Assembly: GCA_025463925.1 (NCBI GenBank)
Contig: JAODBK010000064.1
Span: 1 to 59,668, forward strand
Length of the DNA stretch: 59,668 nucleotides
Reading direction: 5' to 3'
Source: Acidimicrobiales bacterium
Lineage (GTDB): Bacteria; Actinomycetota; Acidimicrobiia; Acidimicrobiales; AC-14
The position numbers and the translations under genes were made by a program. Positions 52,584 to 59,668 of the stretch are shown here, piece by piece (the first letter of the stretch is position 1; each line of letters begins with the position of its first letter). The notes below the pieces were generated by a model that had not been told where the DNA came from, searched no databases, and was given only the letters and a program-made list of their open reading frames with translations.

Positions 52584-53900
52584 GTGAAGTCGCGGACCAC
52601 GGGCGGAGGCTGGCAACCGTTACGCGGGCCCGACGGCCGCACCCTGTCGGCGCGCATCATGGCGTCGTCGCCGTTCGGTCGCCTGGCTCTCACCCACGCG
52701 CTCGGCGTCTCGGGCGACACGCTGGTGACGATGGCGCTGGCCGGGTCGCTGTTCTTCTCGATCGACCCGAGCCAGGCCAAGACCAAGGTGGCGTTGTACC
52801 TCGCGCTCACGATGGCGCCGTTCGCGGTCGTGGCGCCGGTGCTGGGCCCGATCCTCGACCACAGCCGGGCCGGCCGGCGCACGATGGTGTTGGGCACCGC
52901 GTTGGGTCGCGCCGCCATCTGCTTCTCCATGGCGCGTCACCTGTCGAGCGCGATCTGGCTCTACCCCGAGGCGTTCGGGTTGCTGGTGCTGACCAAGGCC
53001 TACGCCATCACCAAGAGCGCGTTGGTGCCGTCGGTGGTCGACGCCGAGGGCGAGCTGGTCGAAGCCAACTCGCGCCTTGCGGTCATCGCCGTGGTCGCGG
53101 GGTTCGTCATCGCCATCCCGGGGGCCGCGGTGTTGAAGCTCTCGTTCCTGGGCGCGCCGTGGGTGTTGCGGCTGGCCGGCGTCTTGTACCTCGCGACCGC
53201 GCTGGCCGCGGTGCGGATTCCCCGGGCCCCGGGCGCGGGCGACCGCACTGCGAAGGCCAACGCGGCCGACGCCGCCGACCGGGCGGCGCGGGACGCGATC
53301 AAGGGATCGGGCATCGTGATGGCCGGCGCCGCGGTTGCCGCCTTGCGCGCCGGGGTCGGGTTCTTCACCTTCCTCGTGGCGTTCGGCTTCAAGCGGGCCG
53401 TGCACCATCCATCGTGGTGGTTCGGGGTCGCGATCGCGGCGAGCCTGGTCGGCACGTTCGCCGGCGCGCTCGTCGCGCCCCGCGTCCGCAAGCGGGTGCC
53501 CGAGGAGCGGGTGCTGCTGTTCTCGTTGATCAGCGTCGCCGTCGTTGCGCTGATCTGCGCGCGGTGGGTCGGCACCCGCCCGTCGCACCCGGTGATCGCG
53601 GCGGTGATGCTGCTGGGCGGCGTGATCGGCCTCGCGGTCAGCGCGGGGAAGCTGGCGTTCGACTCGATCGTCCAGCGCGACGCGCCCGACGCCGCCCGGG
53701 GCCGCACCTTCGCCCGGTTCGAGACGCGCTTCCAAGTGGCGTGGGTCGCCGGGTCGTTCCTGCCGGTCGTCATCCCCGTGCCGATCTGGGGTGGGATGGT
53801 CGCCATCGCCCTGGGCATCGCGTTCGCGGCGTTCAGCTATCTCGGCGGCCGGCAGCTCGTGCGCCGCCGGACGGTCGCCGCGCCGGCGTCGACCTCGTGA
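52584..53900 (+). CDS. Major facilitator superfamily transporter
   Basis: 438 aa with about ten to twelve hydrophobic segments. ALGVSGDTLVTMALAGSLFFS is the first, and the loop GPILDHSRAGRRTMVLG between helices 2 and 3 is the MFS D-x-x-G-R-R signature. A charged central loop (RAPGAGDRTAKANAADAADRAARDAIKG) divides the two halves. The N-terminal 30 residues are polar and cytoplasmic. The substrate is unknown; the sequence resembles the drug/metabolite exporter group of actinobacteria. Its stop faces the minus-strand zincin gene 39 bp away. Confidence 0.82.
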   Translation: MKSRTTGGGWQPLRGPDGRTLSARIMASSPFGRLALTHALGVSGDTLVTMALAGSLFFSIDPSQAKTKVALYLALTMAPFAVVAPVLGPILDHSRAGRRTMVLGTALGRAAICFSMARHLSSAIWLYPEAFGLLVLTKAYAITKSALVPSVVDAEGELVEANSRLAVIAVVAGFVIAIPGAAVLKLSFLGAPWVLRLAGVLYLATALAAVRIPRAPGAGDRTAKANAADAADRAARDAIKGSGIVMAGAAVAALRAGVGFFTFLVAFGFKRAVHHPSWWFGVAIAASLVGTFAGALVAPRVRKRVPEERVLLFSLISVAVVALICARWVGTRPSHPVIAAVMLLGGVIGLAVSAGKLAFDSIVQRDAPDAARGRTFARFETRFQVAWVAGSFLPVVIPVPIWGGMVAIALGIAFAAFSYLGGRQLVRRRTVAAPASTS

Positions 53901-53939
53901 GCGGCCGCCCGCCCACCGCCACCGAGCGCGAGCGCGAGA

Positions 53940-55130
53940 TCAGAGGTCGATGCGCGCCAGCCAGAGGCCGGGGGCGTCGATCTCGGCCGGCGTCGGCAGC
54001 GTGGTCTCGTCGGCCCACAACCGCTGGAGGCCCGCCTCGCCGGCGCGGTCGACGACGCCGGCGACGAACGCGGTGCCGCGGTCGTACTGGCGCTGCCCGA
54101 GATCCAGGCCGAGCAGGCGCTCGACGAATCGCGCGCTCTCGCCGGACGTGACCCGACGCCGCCGCTGGACCTCGGTCGTCATCCCGTAGGACGGGATCAG
54201 CTTGGTGCCGATCGTGTCCATGACGTGGTCGACGTAGCCGACGATGGCCGACGTGATCGCCTCGAGCCGCGTCGCGGTCGCGGCCTGCTCGTCGGTCCGC
54301 ATGGCGCCGAGCAGCGCTTCCGGCCGGTCGACCAGCGCCTGCAAGCCGGCCGGGTCCGACGGGTCGACGTCGCCGAACGACGCCTCGAGCGCGCCCGGAT
54401 CGAGGCGGAAGCCGTCGGCGTACGAGCCGAGCAGCGTCTCGAGCCGCTCGCGCACGTGGGGCCGGCCGAGCACCGCGTGGGTCGTCACCTCGTGGAGGCA
54501 GACCCAGAGGCGGAGCTCGTCGTCGGGCAGCGACCACTCCTCGGCCAGCTCGGCCAGGTTGGCGGGGATGACGAGGAGATCGTCGGTCGCCGGCCGCGGC
54601 AACGGCAGGTCGTACTGCCCGAGCGACGTGCGGGCCATGTGCCCGACCATCGAACCGGCGGTCATCCCGAGCATCATCGGGCCCAGCATCTGGGTCAGGC
54701 CGCTGAGCATGCCGGCCATCGGATCGTCGGGATCGTCCGGCAGCTCCGGTCCGTCCGGATCCTCCGACATGCGGGTCAGCGAGCCGGCCAGGCGCTCCAG
54801 CAGGGGGCGGTGGGCGTCGAGGCTGCGGACCGCCCAGTCGGCGCGGGTCACCGGCGTCACCCCGAGCACGCGAGACGCCGGCGCGGTGGCCAGCCCGGTG
54901 GCGTCGGCGACATGCAGATCGGCGACCCGCACGAGCTCGTCGAAGCGCATGCGCTCGATGGGATCGACGTTGGGCTCGCTCTCACCGTCGGTGGCGACCG
55001 CGACCGCCATCTGCCGGGCGACGTCCCATCCGAGCCCGGTTTGGCCCCCCGCCTGCTGCAGCATCCGCATGATGTCCCCGAAGAACGGCACCCCCTCGAA
55101 CGGGTTGCCACTTTCCCCGGATGACGCCAT
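53940..55130 (-). CDS. DUF2342-type zincin-like protein (putative zinc-dependent hydrolase)
   Basis: 396 aa. The layout matches the actinobacterial 'coenzyme F420 biosynthesis-associated' family: FDELVRVADLHVADATGL, a Gly/Met-rich helix (MLGPMMLGMTAGSMVGHMARTSLGQYDLPLP), VIPANLAELAEEWSLP, the metal-type motif, then DTIGTKLIPSYGMTTEVQRRRRV. The putative metal motif reads H213-E-V-T-T-H218, one residue longer than HExxH. The protein may therefore be a non-standard or inactive zincin. No signal peptide. Function unknown. ATG 55130 follows minus-strand TACCAT by 6 nt. Confidence 0.8.
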   Translation of the reverse strand: MASSGESGNPFEGVPFFGDIMRMLQQAGGQTGLGWDVARQMAVAVATDGESEPNVDPIERMRFDELVRVADLHVADATGLATAPASRVLGVTPVTRADWAVRSLDAHRPLLERLAGSLTRMSEDPDGPELPDDPDDPMAGMLSGLTQMLGPMMLGMTAGSMVGHMARTSLGQYDLPLPRPATDDLLVIPANLAELAEEWSLPDDELRLWVCLHEVTTHAVLGRPHVRERLETLLGSYADGFRLDPGALEASFGDVDPSDPAGLQALVDRPEALLGAMRTDEQAATATRLEAITSAIVGYVDHVMDTIGTKLIPSYGMTTEVQRRRRVTSGESARFVERLLGLDLGQRQYDRGTAFVAGVVDRAGEAGLQRLWADETTLPTPAEIDAPGLWLARIDL

Positions 55131-55136
55131 GGAGGC

Positions 55137-55142
55137 ATGGTA
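55137..55142 (-). promoter_or_regulatory. -10 element TACCAT (minus strand) before the zincin gene
   Basis: Minus-strand TACCAT ends 6 nt before ATG 55130. The 17-bp gap to the divergent epimerase ATG (55148) leaves no room for a separate full plus-strand promoter. Confidence 0.45.
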
Positions 55143-55147
55143 GGGCG

Positions 55148-56185
55148 ATGTCGACGATTGCCGTGACCGGGGTTTCGGGGGTGCTCGGCCAGCGGCTGCT
55201 CCTCCGGCTCGCCGACGATCGGTCGGTCGAACGGATCGTCGGGATCGACGCGCGGGACTCGGCAGTGATGCCGGCGAAGCTGGAATTCCATCGCGTCGAC
55301 ATCGCCACCGCCGAGCTGAAGCCGTTGCTGCACGGGGTCGACGCGCTGGCCCATCTGGCGTTCCTGATCGCGCCGCATCGCGACCGGCGGTTGATGACGC
55401 GCATCAACGTCGAGGGCACCCGGCGGGTGCTGGACGGCGCGGGCGCGGCCGGCGTCACGACGATCGTCTACATGTCGAGTGCGCTGGTGTACGGCGCGTG
55501 GCCCGGCAACCCGGTGCCGCTCACCGAGGACGCGCCGATCCGGCCCAACGCCGGCCTGGCCTACGCGGCCCACAAGGCGGAGACCGAGCGGCTTGCAGCC
55601 GAGTGGCGCGACGGCCATCCCGGCTCGACGCTCGGAGTGTTGCGCCCGGTCACCGTGGTCGGGCCCGGCGCCGACAACTGGATCACGCGCCTCGTGCTCG
55701 ACGCGGCGCGCGCCGGGGGCGCCCGGCCGCCGTTGCAGTTCGTGCACGCCGACGACGTCGCGGCCGCGATCCAGCTCGCCATGTCGGCGCGACTCGATGG
55801 TGTCTTCAACGTCGCACCCGACGGCTGGATCGCCGGTGACGAGGCCCGGCAGCTGGCGGGTGGCCGGCGCCTGTCGCTCCCGCCGCGGCTCGCCAGTCGC
55901 TTCGACCGATCGCTCGCCGAGGCCGAGCCGTGGCTCGAGCAGCCGTGGGTCGTCGCCAACGACCGCTTGCGCGCCGCCGGCTGGCAGCCTTCGCACACCA
56001 ACGAGGAGGCGCTCGTCGCCGGCGCGCCCCCCTCGCCGTGGCAGTCGCTCAACGCCAAGCGCCGCCAGGCGGTGGCGCTCGGCGGGGCCGTCGTCGGTCT
56101 GGCCGGCCTGACGGCCGGCGGCGTCGCGCTGGTTCGTGCCGGTCGCCGGCGAGCCGGCGGGCGACGAGCCGGCGGTGACTCGTAG
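55148..56185 (+). CDS. NAD-dependent epimerase/dehydratase family protein with C-terminal membrane tail
   Basis: 345 aa. Extended SDR: Rossmann loop TGVSGVLGQRLL near the N-terminus, D-rich DARDSAVM after the second strand, catalytic S in YMSSALVYG and Y139-AAH-K143. The substrate domain contains VLRPVTVVGPGADNW and FVHADDVAAAI. A hydrophobic stretch (about 309-330, AVALGGAVVGLAGLTAGGVAL) followed by Arg-rich residues may anchor the C-terminus in the membrane, which is unusual for this family. The sugar or steroid substrate is not predictable. Confidence 0.85.
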   Translation: MSTIAVTGVSGVLGQRLLLRLADDRSVERIVGIDARDSAVMPAKLEFHRVDIATAELKPLLHGVDALAHLAFLIAPHRDRRLMTRINVEGTRRVLDGAGAAGVTTIVYMSSALVYGAWPGNPVPLTEDAPIRPNAGLAYAAHKAETERLAAEWRDGHPGSTLGVLRPVTVVGPGADNWITRLVLDAARAGGARPPLQFVHADDVAAAIQLAMSARLDGVFNVAPDGWIAGDEARQLAGGRRLSLPPRLASRFDRSLAEAEPWLEQPWVVANDRLRAAGWQPSHTNEEALVAGAPPSPWQSLNAKRRQAVALGGAVVGLAGLTAGGVALVRAGRRRAGGRRAGGDS

Positions 56186-56269
56186 CGTCGAAGCCGCCGA
56201 GGTCGTCGCGCCACTCGGCCGCGCTCGGTCTCGGGACCTTACGGGATGCTCACCCGGCCGGTTCGCGTG

Positions 56270-57451
56270 TCACGCCGCCAGCTCGCGTGGTCGCTCGGCC
56301 AGCGTCACCCTCATCAGCTTGCGTTCGTGGCCCCGGACGACCGACAGCGTCACGACGTCGCCGGGCTTGTGGCCACGGAGGTCGATCACCAGCTCGCCGA
56401 TCCCCATCACGGTCTTGCCGTCCACGGCGATGATGACGTCGGTGACGTGCAGACCGGCCTTGGCCGCGGGCCCCCCGTCGACCACGCGGCCGACCACCGC
56501 GCCACCGTCGACGTCGAGCGCGGGGTCGATGGTGGTGTCCATGTCCTGACCGTCGAGCCCGATCCACGCGTGGACCACGTGCCCGCGGGCGATGATCTCG
56601 TCGGCGACCGAGCGGGCCACGTCGATCGGCGTTGCAAAGCCCAGGCCGTCGGCGCCGGCGTCACTCACGCCGATCGCGGTCGTGATGCCGACGACGAGAC
56701 CCGAGCTGTCGAGCAGCGCGCCGCCCGACGAGCCGGTCGAGATCGGCGCGTCGGTCTGGATCATGTCGAGCAACGGGCGCCCGTCATCCTTCGCCGAGAT
56801 GTGCCGGTGCAGCGCGCTGATGATGCCGGCGGTCGCCGACGGCCCGCCGGCGAGGCCGAGCGGGTCGCCGATCGTCATGGCGTACTGCCCGACCTTCAGC
56901 TGGGCGGCGCTGCCGAGCACCGCGACCGGGTAGTGGTCGCCGTCGATCTTCAGCACCGCCAGGTCGGTGTCGAGGTCGGTGCCGATGACCTTGGCCGCGA
57001 TCTGCTTGCCGTCGGCCAGGACCACGTGGACCGACTCGGCGCCCAGCACCACGTGGCTGTTCGTCATCACGTGACCGTCGGTCCGGAAGATGACACCGGA
57101 CGCGATGGCGTTGCCGTTGCGGCCGCGGACGATGACCTGGGTGATGGCCGGCCGGGCCTTCTGCGCGATGTCGACCGGCGAGGGGCCCGCGGCCGAGACC
57201 GTCTGCGCCGGCGCGGGGACGCCGAGCCGCTCGACGGTGCGGATCGTGCGGGTGTTGGTGCCCCACGCGACGGCGACCAGGCCGACGGCCAGCGCGGCGC
57301 CGATCAGGCCCGACACGACGGCGACGGCCCACGGCCCGCGCCGGTCGGCGATCGCGACCGGGCCGAGCTCCGACGGATGGCGCCACAGGCGATCGTCGGC
57401 CGGCGGCGGCTCCCGGAAGACGGGACCTTCGTCACCGTCGTCGAAGGGCAT
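56270..57451 (-). CDS. HtrA/DegP-like serine protease with PDZ domain
   Basis: 393 aa from ATG 57451. A cytoplasmic N-terminus (1-39, acidic then RLWRHPSELGP), one membrane anchor (about 41-63), a trypsin-like domain with the triad H133 (TNSHVV), D163 (TDLAVL) and S242 (GSSGGALL), and a PDZ domain (about 295-385, AGLHVTDVIIAVDGKTVMGIGEL). Such proteases degrade misfolded envelope proteins and can act on anti-sigma factors. The longer frame beginning at 57655 is rejected because TACCCT sits 6 nt before 57451. Divergent from moaE. Confidence 0.92.
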   Translation of the reverse strand: MPFDDGDEGPVFREPPPADDRLWRHPSELGPVAIADRRGPWAVAVVSGLIGAALAVGLVAVAWGTNTRTIRTVERLGVPAPAQTVSAAGPSPVDIAQKARPAITQVIVRGRNGNAIASGVIFRTDGHVMTNSHVVLGAESVHVVLADGKQIAAKVIGTDLDTDLAVLKIDGDHYPVAVLGSAAQLKVGQYAMTIGDPLGLAGGPSATAGIISALHRHISAKDDGRPLLDMIQTDAPISTGSSGGALLDSSGLVVGITTAIGVSDAGADGLGFATPIDVARSVADEIIARGHVVHAWIGLDGQDMDTTIDPALDVDGGAVVGRVVDGGPAAKAGLHVTDVIIAVDGKTVMGIGELVIDLRGHKPGDVVTLSVVRGHERKLMRVTLAERPRELAA

Positions 57452-57457
57452 GCGGTC

Positions 57458-57463
57458 AGGGTA
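57458..57463 (-). promoter_or_regulatory. -10 element TACCCT (minus strand) before the HtrA-like gene
   Basis: Minus-strand TACCCT ends 6 nt before ATG 57451; this decides the start. Confidence 0.45.
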
Positions 57464-57508
57464 CCGGCGCGCTTTCTTCCCCGGATCGCGGCCCGAACCG
57501 GGCTGCCG

Positions 57509-57514
57509 TACCAT
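57509..57514 (+). promoter_or_regulatory. -10 element TACCAT before moaE
   Basis: TACCAT ends 7 nt before ATG 57522. An ATG at 57513 overlaps the element, so it is less likely to be the start. Confidence 0.45.
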
Positions 57515-57521
57515 GACTCCG

Positions 57522-57998
57522 ATGCCTCTGCGTCGGCGAGCTCCTGTCGAGGGCGACGACTGGTTCGGTCTGTTCGCCGAGGACCTGCCGGTCGGGGCGG
57601 CGCTCGCCTGGGCGGAGCTCCCGTGGTGCGGGGCGGTGGTGCTCTTCAGCGGCAACGTGCGCGACCACGCCGACGGTCGGGCCGGCGTGAGCGAGTTGGA
57701 GTACGAGGCCTACGAAGAAGAGGTCGGGACGCGGCTGGCGGCGATCGCGGCCGAGGCGCGCGCCCGTTGGACCGACGTCGGGCGGATCGCCATGCTCCAT
57801 CGCGTCGGGCGCCTCGCGGTGGGCGACGCGGCGGTCGTGGTCGTCGTCTCGTCGCCGCACCGGGCCGAGGCGTTCGCCGCCGCCCGGTTCGCCATCGACA
57901 CGCTGAAGGCCACCGTCCCGATCTGGAAGAAGGAGACGTGGGCCGCCGGGTCGGACTGGGGCACCGGCGCGCACACGGTCACCGAGGTCGGCTCGTGA
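57522..57998 (+). CDS. moaE: Molybdopterin synthase catalytic subunit MoaE-like
   Basis: 158 aa. FSGNVRDHADGRAGVSELEYEAYEEE, LHRVGRLAVGDAAVVVVVSSPHRAEAFAAARFAID and the active-site lysines in LKATVPIWKKETW are the MoaE signature. MoaE adds two sulfurs, carried by MoaD, to precursor Z to make molybdopterin. No other moa gene or MoaD is in the window. Overlaps the small membrane protein gene by 4 nt (GTGA). Confidence 0.92.
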   Translation: MPLRRRAPVEGDDWFGLFAEDLPVGAALAWAELPWCGAVVLFSGNVRDHADGRAGVSELEYEAYEEEVGTRLAAIAAEARARWTDVGRIAMLHRVGRLAVGDAAVVVVVSSPHRAEAFAAARFAIDTLKATVPIWKKETWAAGSDWGTGAHTVTEVGS

Positions 57999-58174
57999 CG
58001 CAGCTCGTCTTCCTCGGCGTCGCCATCGTCATCAGCCTCATCGGTTGCGGGCTGCTCTGGCTCCGCCATCGCAAGCCGCGGTCGATGGAAGCGCACATGG
58101 ACGCGTTCTCCCGGGAGTTGCGGGCGCTGGCCCCTGACGACCAGAGCCCCGAGGGAAGGCGGCGAGCTGGCTAG
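57995..58174 (+). CDS. Small single-pass membrane protein, 59 aa
   Basis: VTQLVFLGVAIVISLIGCGLLWL forms one helix at the N-terminus (about 3-24), followed by RHRKPRSMEAHMDAFSRELRALAPDDQSP, a basic then helical cytoplasmic tail. GTG 57995 overlaps the moaE stop, and the TAG stop lies inside the start region of mreB (8-nt overlap). The tight coupling on both sides suggests that it is a real gene, perhaps a membrane partner of MreB; that is inference. Confidence 0.65.
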   Translation: MTQLVFLGVAIVISLIGCGLLWLRHRKPRSMEAHMDAFSRELRALAPDDQSPEGRRRAG

Positions 58175-59168
58175 GGACCTCGCCATCGACCTGGGCACGG
58201 CCAACACCTTGGTGTACGCCCGAGCTCGGGGAATCGTCCTCAACGAGCCCACGGTCATCGCCCTAAACAGTCAGACGCACGACGTCCTGGCCATGGGCCA
58301 GGAGGCGTGGCACATGATCGGCCGGACGCCCGGCTACATCGTCGCCGTCCGTCCGTTGCGCCAGGGCGCGATCACCGACTTCGAGATCACGCAACGCATG
58401 ATCCGCCTGCTGCTCCAGCGCGCCGGGCTCTCGAGATTCCACCGGCCGCGCGTGCTGATCTGCGTGCCGTCGGCGATCACCGAGGTCGAACGGCGCGCCG
58501 TGAAGGAAGCGGCGCGCCAGGCCGGCGCAGCCGAGGCGCAGCTCATCGAGCAGCCGATGGCCGCCGCGATCGGCGCCGGTCTCCCGATCCACGAGCCGCT
58601 CGGCAACATGGTCGTGGACGTCGGCGGCGGCACCACCGAGGTCGCGGTCATCTCGCTCGGCGGCATCGTCGCGCTGCAGGCGATCCGCGTCGGCAGCTTC
58701 GACATCGACGCGTCGATCCAGACCTACGTGCGGCGCGAGTACGGCATCGCCATCGGCGAGCGCACCGCCGAGGAGATCAAGCTCGCCATCGGCTCGGCCT
58801 ACCCGACCGAGGACGAGGTGAAGGCCGAGGTGCGTGGCCGCGACCTGATGAGTGGCCTGCCGAAGACGGTCATCCTGTCGCCCGAGGAGGTGCGGGGCGC
58901 GATCGAGGAGCAGGTGCGGGCGATCGTCGACGCCGTCGTGCAGTGCCTCGGCCAGGCGCCGCCGGAACTGGCTCAGGACCTCATCATGCAGGGCATCAAC
59001 CTGGTCGGCGGCGGCGGCATGCTGCGCGGCCTCGAGCGCCGCATCTCCGAGGAGACGCAGCTGCCGGTCCACCTGGTCGACGCCCCGCTCGAGTGCGTCG
59101 TGCTCGGCGCCGGCAAGTGCCTCGAGGCCTTCGAGTCCCTCCGGGTCCTGTTCATGCAAGGCGGCTGA
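58167..59168 (+). CDS. mreB: Rod-shape-determining protein MreB-like, probable CTG start
   Basis: Actin-like ATPase: phosphate-1 loop ARDLAIDLGTANTLVY, PRVLICVPSAITEVERRAVKEAA, phosphate-2 VVDVGGGTTEVAVISLGG, and adenosine motif LVGGGGMLRGLE. Phosphate-1 begins right after codon 58167. In this frame no ATG, GTG or TTG occurs for many codons upstream, and the first one (TTG 58209) would cut off the phosphate-1 loop. CTG 58167, with GGGAAGG 8 nt before it and an 8-nt overlap with the upstream stop, gives 333 aa, the normal MreB length. No mreC or mreD follows. Confidence 0.85.
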   Translation: MARDLAIDLGTANTLVYARARGIVLNEPTVIALNSQTHDVLAMGQEAWHMIGRTPGYIVAVRPLRQGAITDFEITQRMIRLLLQRAGLSRFHRPRVLICVPSAITEVERRAVKEAARQAGAAEAQLIEQPMAAAIGAGLPIHEPLGNMVVDVGGGTTEVAVISLGGIVALQAIRVGSFDIDASIQTYVRREYGIAIGERTAEEIKLAIGSAYPTEDEVKAEVRGRDLMSGLPKTVILSPEEVRGAIEEQVRAIVDAVVQCLGQAPPELAQDLIMQGINLVGGGGMLRGLERRISEETQLPVHLVDAPLECVVLGAGKCLEAFESLRVLFMQGG

Positions 59169-59178
59169 CCTCCCGGCG

Positions 59179-59233
59179 ACCGTTCTTTGAACGTTGGCCC
59201 ACATCCCCAGGCGAGCGCCGGTTCAACGATCGG
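59179..59233. repeat. Compound inverted repeat, copy 2
   Basis: The left arm ACCGTTCTTTGAACG (59179-59193) is identical to that at 30981. The right arm GTTCAACGATCGG (59221-59233) differs from the perfect complement at 2 of 13 positions. The 25-27-nt interior is different from copy 1. It lies between convergent mreB and the HEAT-repeat gene, whose TGA stop (59223-59225) is inside the right arm. Confidence 0.7.
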
Positions 59234-59668
59234 GGCGGGACAGCTCCTCGGCGGCCTCGCGGACCTGCCAGTCGCGATCGGTGAGGGCGCGGGCCAGGGC
59301 GGCGTCGACGTCGGGTCCTTCGAACGGGGTGAGGGCGATCACGGCGCGGCGGCGGATCGCCGGCTTGTCGGTCGTCGCGGCCAGGATCGCGGCGAGCCCG
59401 GCGGGATCGCCGATCGCGCCGAGCGCCGCCACCGCGGCTTCGCGGCACAGCGGGTCGGCGTGGTCGCCGGCGACGTCGGTCAGCGCCCGCACCGCGCCCG
59501 GCCCGGCGTCCGCGCCGAGCTCACCGAGCGCCCACGCCGCGGCCTCGACGACGGTCGCGTCGCGATCGGCGAGCCGCTCGACCAGCGGGCCCGGCCCGGC
59601 GCCGGTCGCCAAGACCGCGATCACCGCGCGGCGCCGCACCCGCGGGTCGGTGTCGGCCAGCGCGGTCG
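59223..59668 (-). CDS. HEAT-repeat protein (5' end outside window)
   Basis: At least 147 codons open to the window edge. Repeats of about 30 residues (RRRAVIAVLATGAGPGPLVERL, EAAAWALGELGADAGPGAVRAL, CREAAVAALGAIGDPAGLAAIL, RRRAVIALTPFEGPDVDAALARAL) follow the HEAT/PBS-lyase pattern of paired helices with Asp-X-X-Val/Leu-Arg. The family forms protein-protein or phycocyanobilin-lyase-type scaffolds. The GTG at 59639 is not a real start, since TALADTDPRV before it is typical repeat sequence. The stop lies in the repeat at 59179-59233. Confidence 0.8.
   Translation of the reverse strand, partial: TALADTDPRVRRRAVIAVLATGAGPGPLVERLADRDATVVEAAAWALGELGADAGPGAVRALTDVAGDHADPLCREAAVAALGAIGDPAGLAAILAATTDKPAIRRRAVIALTPFEGPDVDAALARALTDRDWQVREAAEELSRPDR

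Noticed and set aside
57458-57655. ECF-sigma promoter before the HtrA-like gene
   Set aside because: HtrA genes are frequent sigma-E targets, but no GGAAC/CGTT pair at valid spacing lies upstream; TACCCT is the better signal.

Overview
The window is about 60 kb of high-GC chromosomal DNA from an actinobacterium. Two WhiB-type iron-sulfur regulators, an F420-type LLM oxidoreductase, a DUF222/HNH gene, a DUF2342-type zincin, GuaB3 beside GuaA, and many GTG starts all point to Actinomycetota. A rod-type MreB, MgtC-like and YHYH proteins and the general gene mix resemble Acidimicrobiia, but that class assignment is inference. About 63 intact or edge-truncated protein genes and one decayed transposase gene are called. 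No rRNA, tRNA, CRISPR array or prophage was seen. The only gene-free stretch over 300 bp is 50893-51604, which holds the dead insertion sequence.

Layout. 1-11.5 kb: NUDIX hydrolase, sulfotransferase, SnoaL-like protein, the guanine-nucleotide pair guaB3/guaA with a dienelactone hydrolase between them, zapE, pcrA, an MgtC-family membrane protein and an acyl-CoA synthetase. 11.5-22.4 kb: a fused AccD-AccA carboxyltransferase divergent from a B12-binding mutase subunit, then a co-directional central-metabolism run (sucC, sucD, purN, purH, folD, metF, icd, mdh, ogt). It joins the TCA cycle, purine synthesis and one-carbon metabolism; purN and purH use formyl-folate that folD can supply. 22.4-31.8 kb: mostly minus strand, with a membrane J-domain protein, a membrane-anchored TIM barrel, a zinc alcohol dehydrogenase, sdhB-sdhA without membrane-anchor genes, and a GH2 glycosidase. 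31.8-37.1 kb: a MoxR/ChlI-type AAA ATPase and its VWA partner, separated by a secreted cell-wall-binding-repeat protein and a small zinc-ribbon protein.

37.1-42.4 kb: macro-domain protein, two whiB genes, formimidoyltransferase, LLM oxidoreductase, and an ECF sigma / zinc-finger anti-sigma / RseB-like envelope-stress operon. ECF-type promoter sequences (GGAAC/CGTT) lie before the second whiB gene and before the sigma gene itself. 42.4-48.7 kb: a phosphate cluster (pstC-pstA-pstB-phoU-surE, then a PhoR-like kinase and a PhoP-like regulator). It opens with a three-unit, 11-bp-periodic PHO box but has no pstS. 48.6-59.7 kb: YHYH lipoprotein, DUF222/HNH protein, insertion-sequence remnant, peroxiredoxin, MFS transporter, DUF2342-type zincin, NAD-dependent epimerase, HtrA-like protease, moaE, an mreB that seems to start at CTG, and an edge-truncated HEAT-repeat protein.

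Two cross-cutting signals stand out. First, a -10-like TANNNT element sits 6-9 nt before at least 18 start codons on both strands, which indicates widespread leaderless transcription. Second, a compound inverted repeat (arm ACCGTTCTTTGAACG) occurs twice, 28 kb apart. Each time a minus-strand gene's TGA stop lies inside its right arm, so it looks like a dispersed 3'-end or terminator element.
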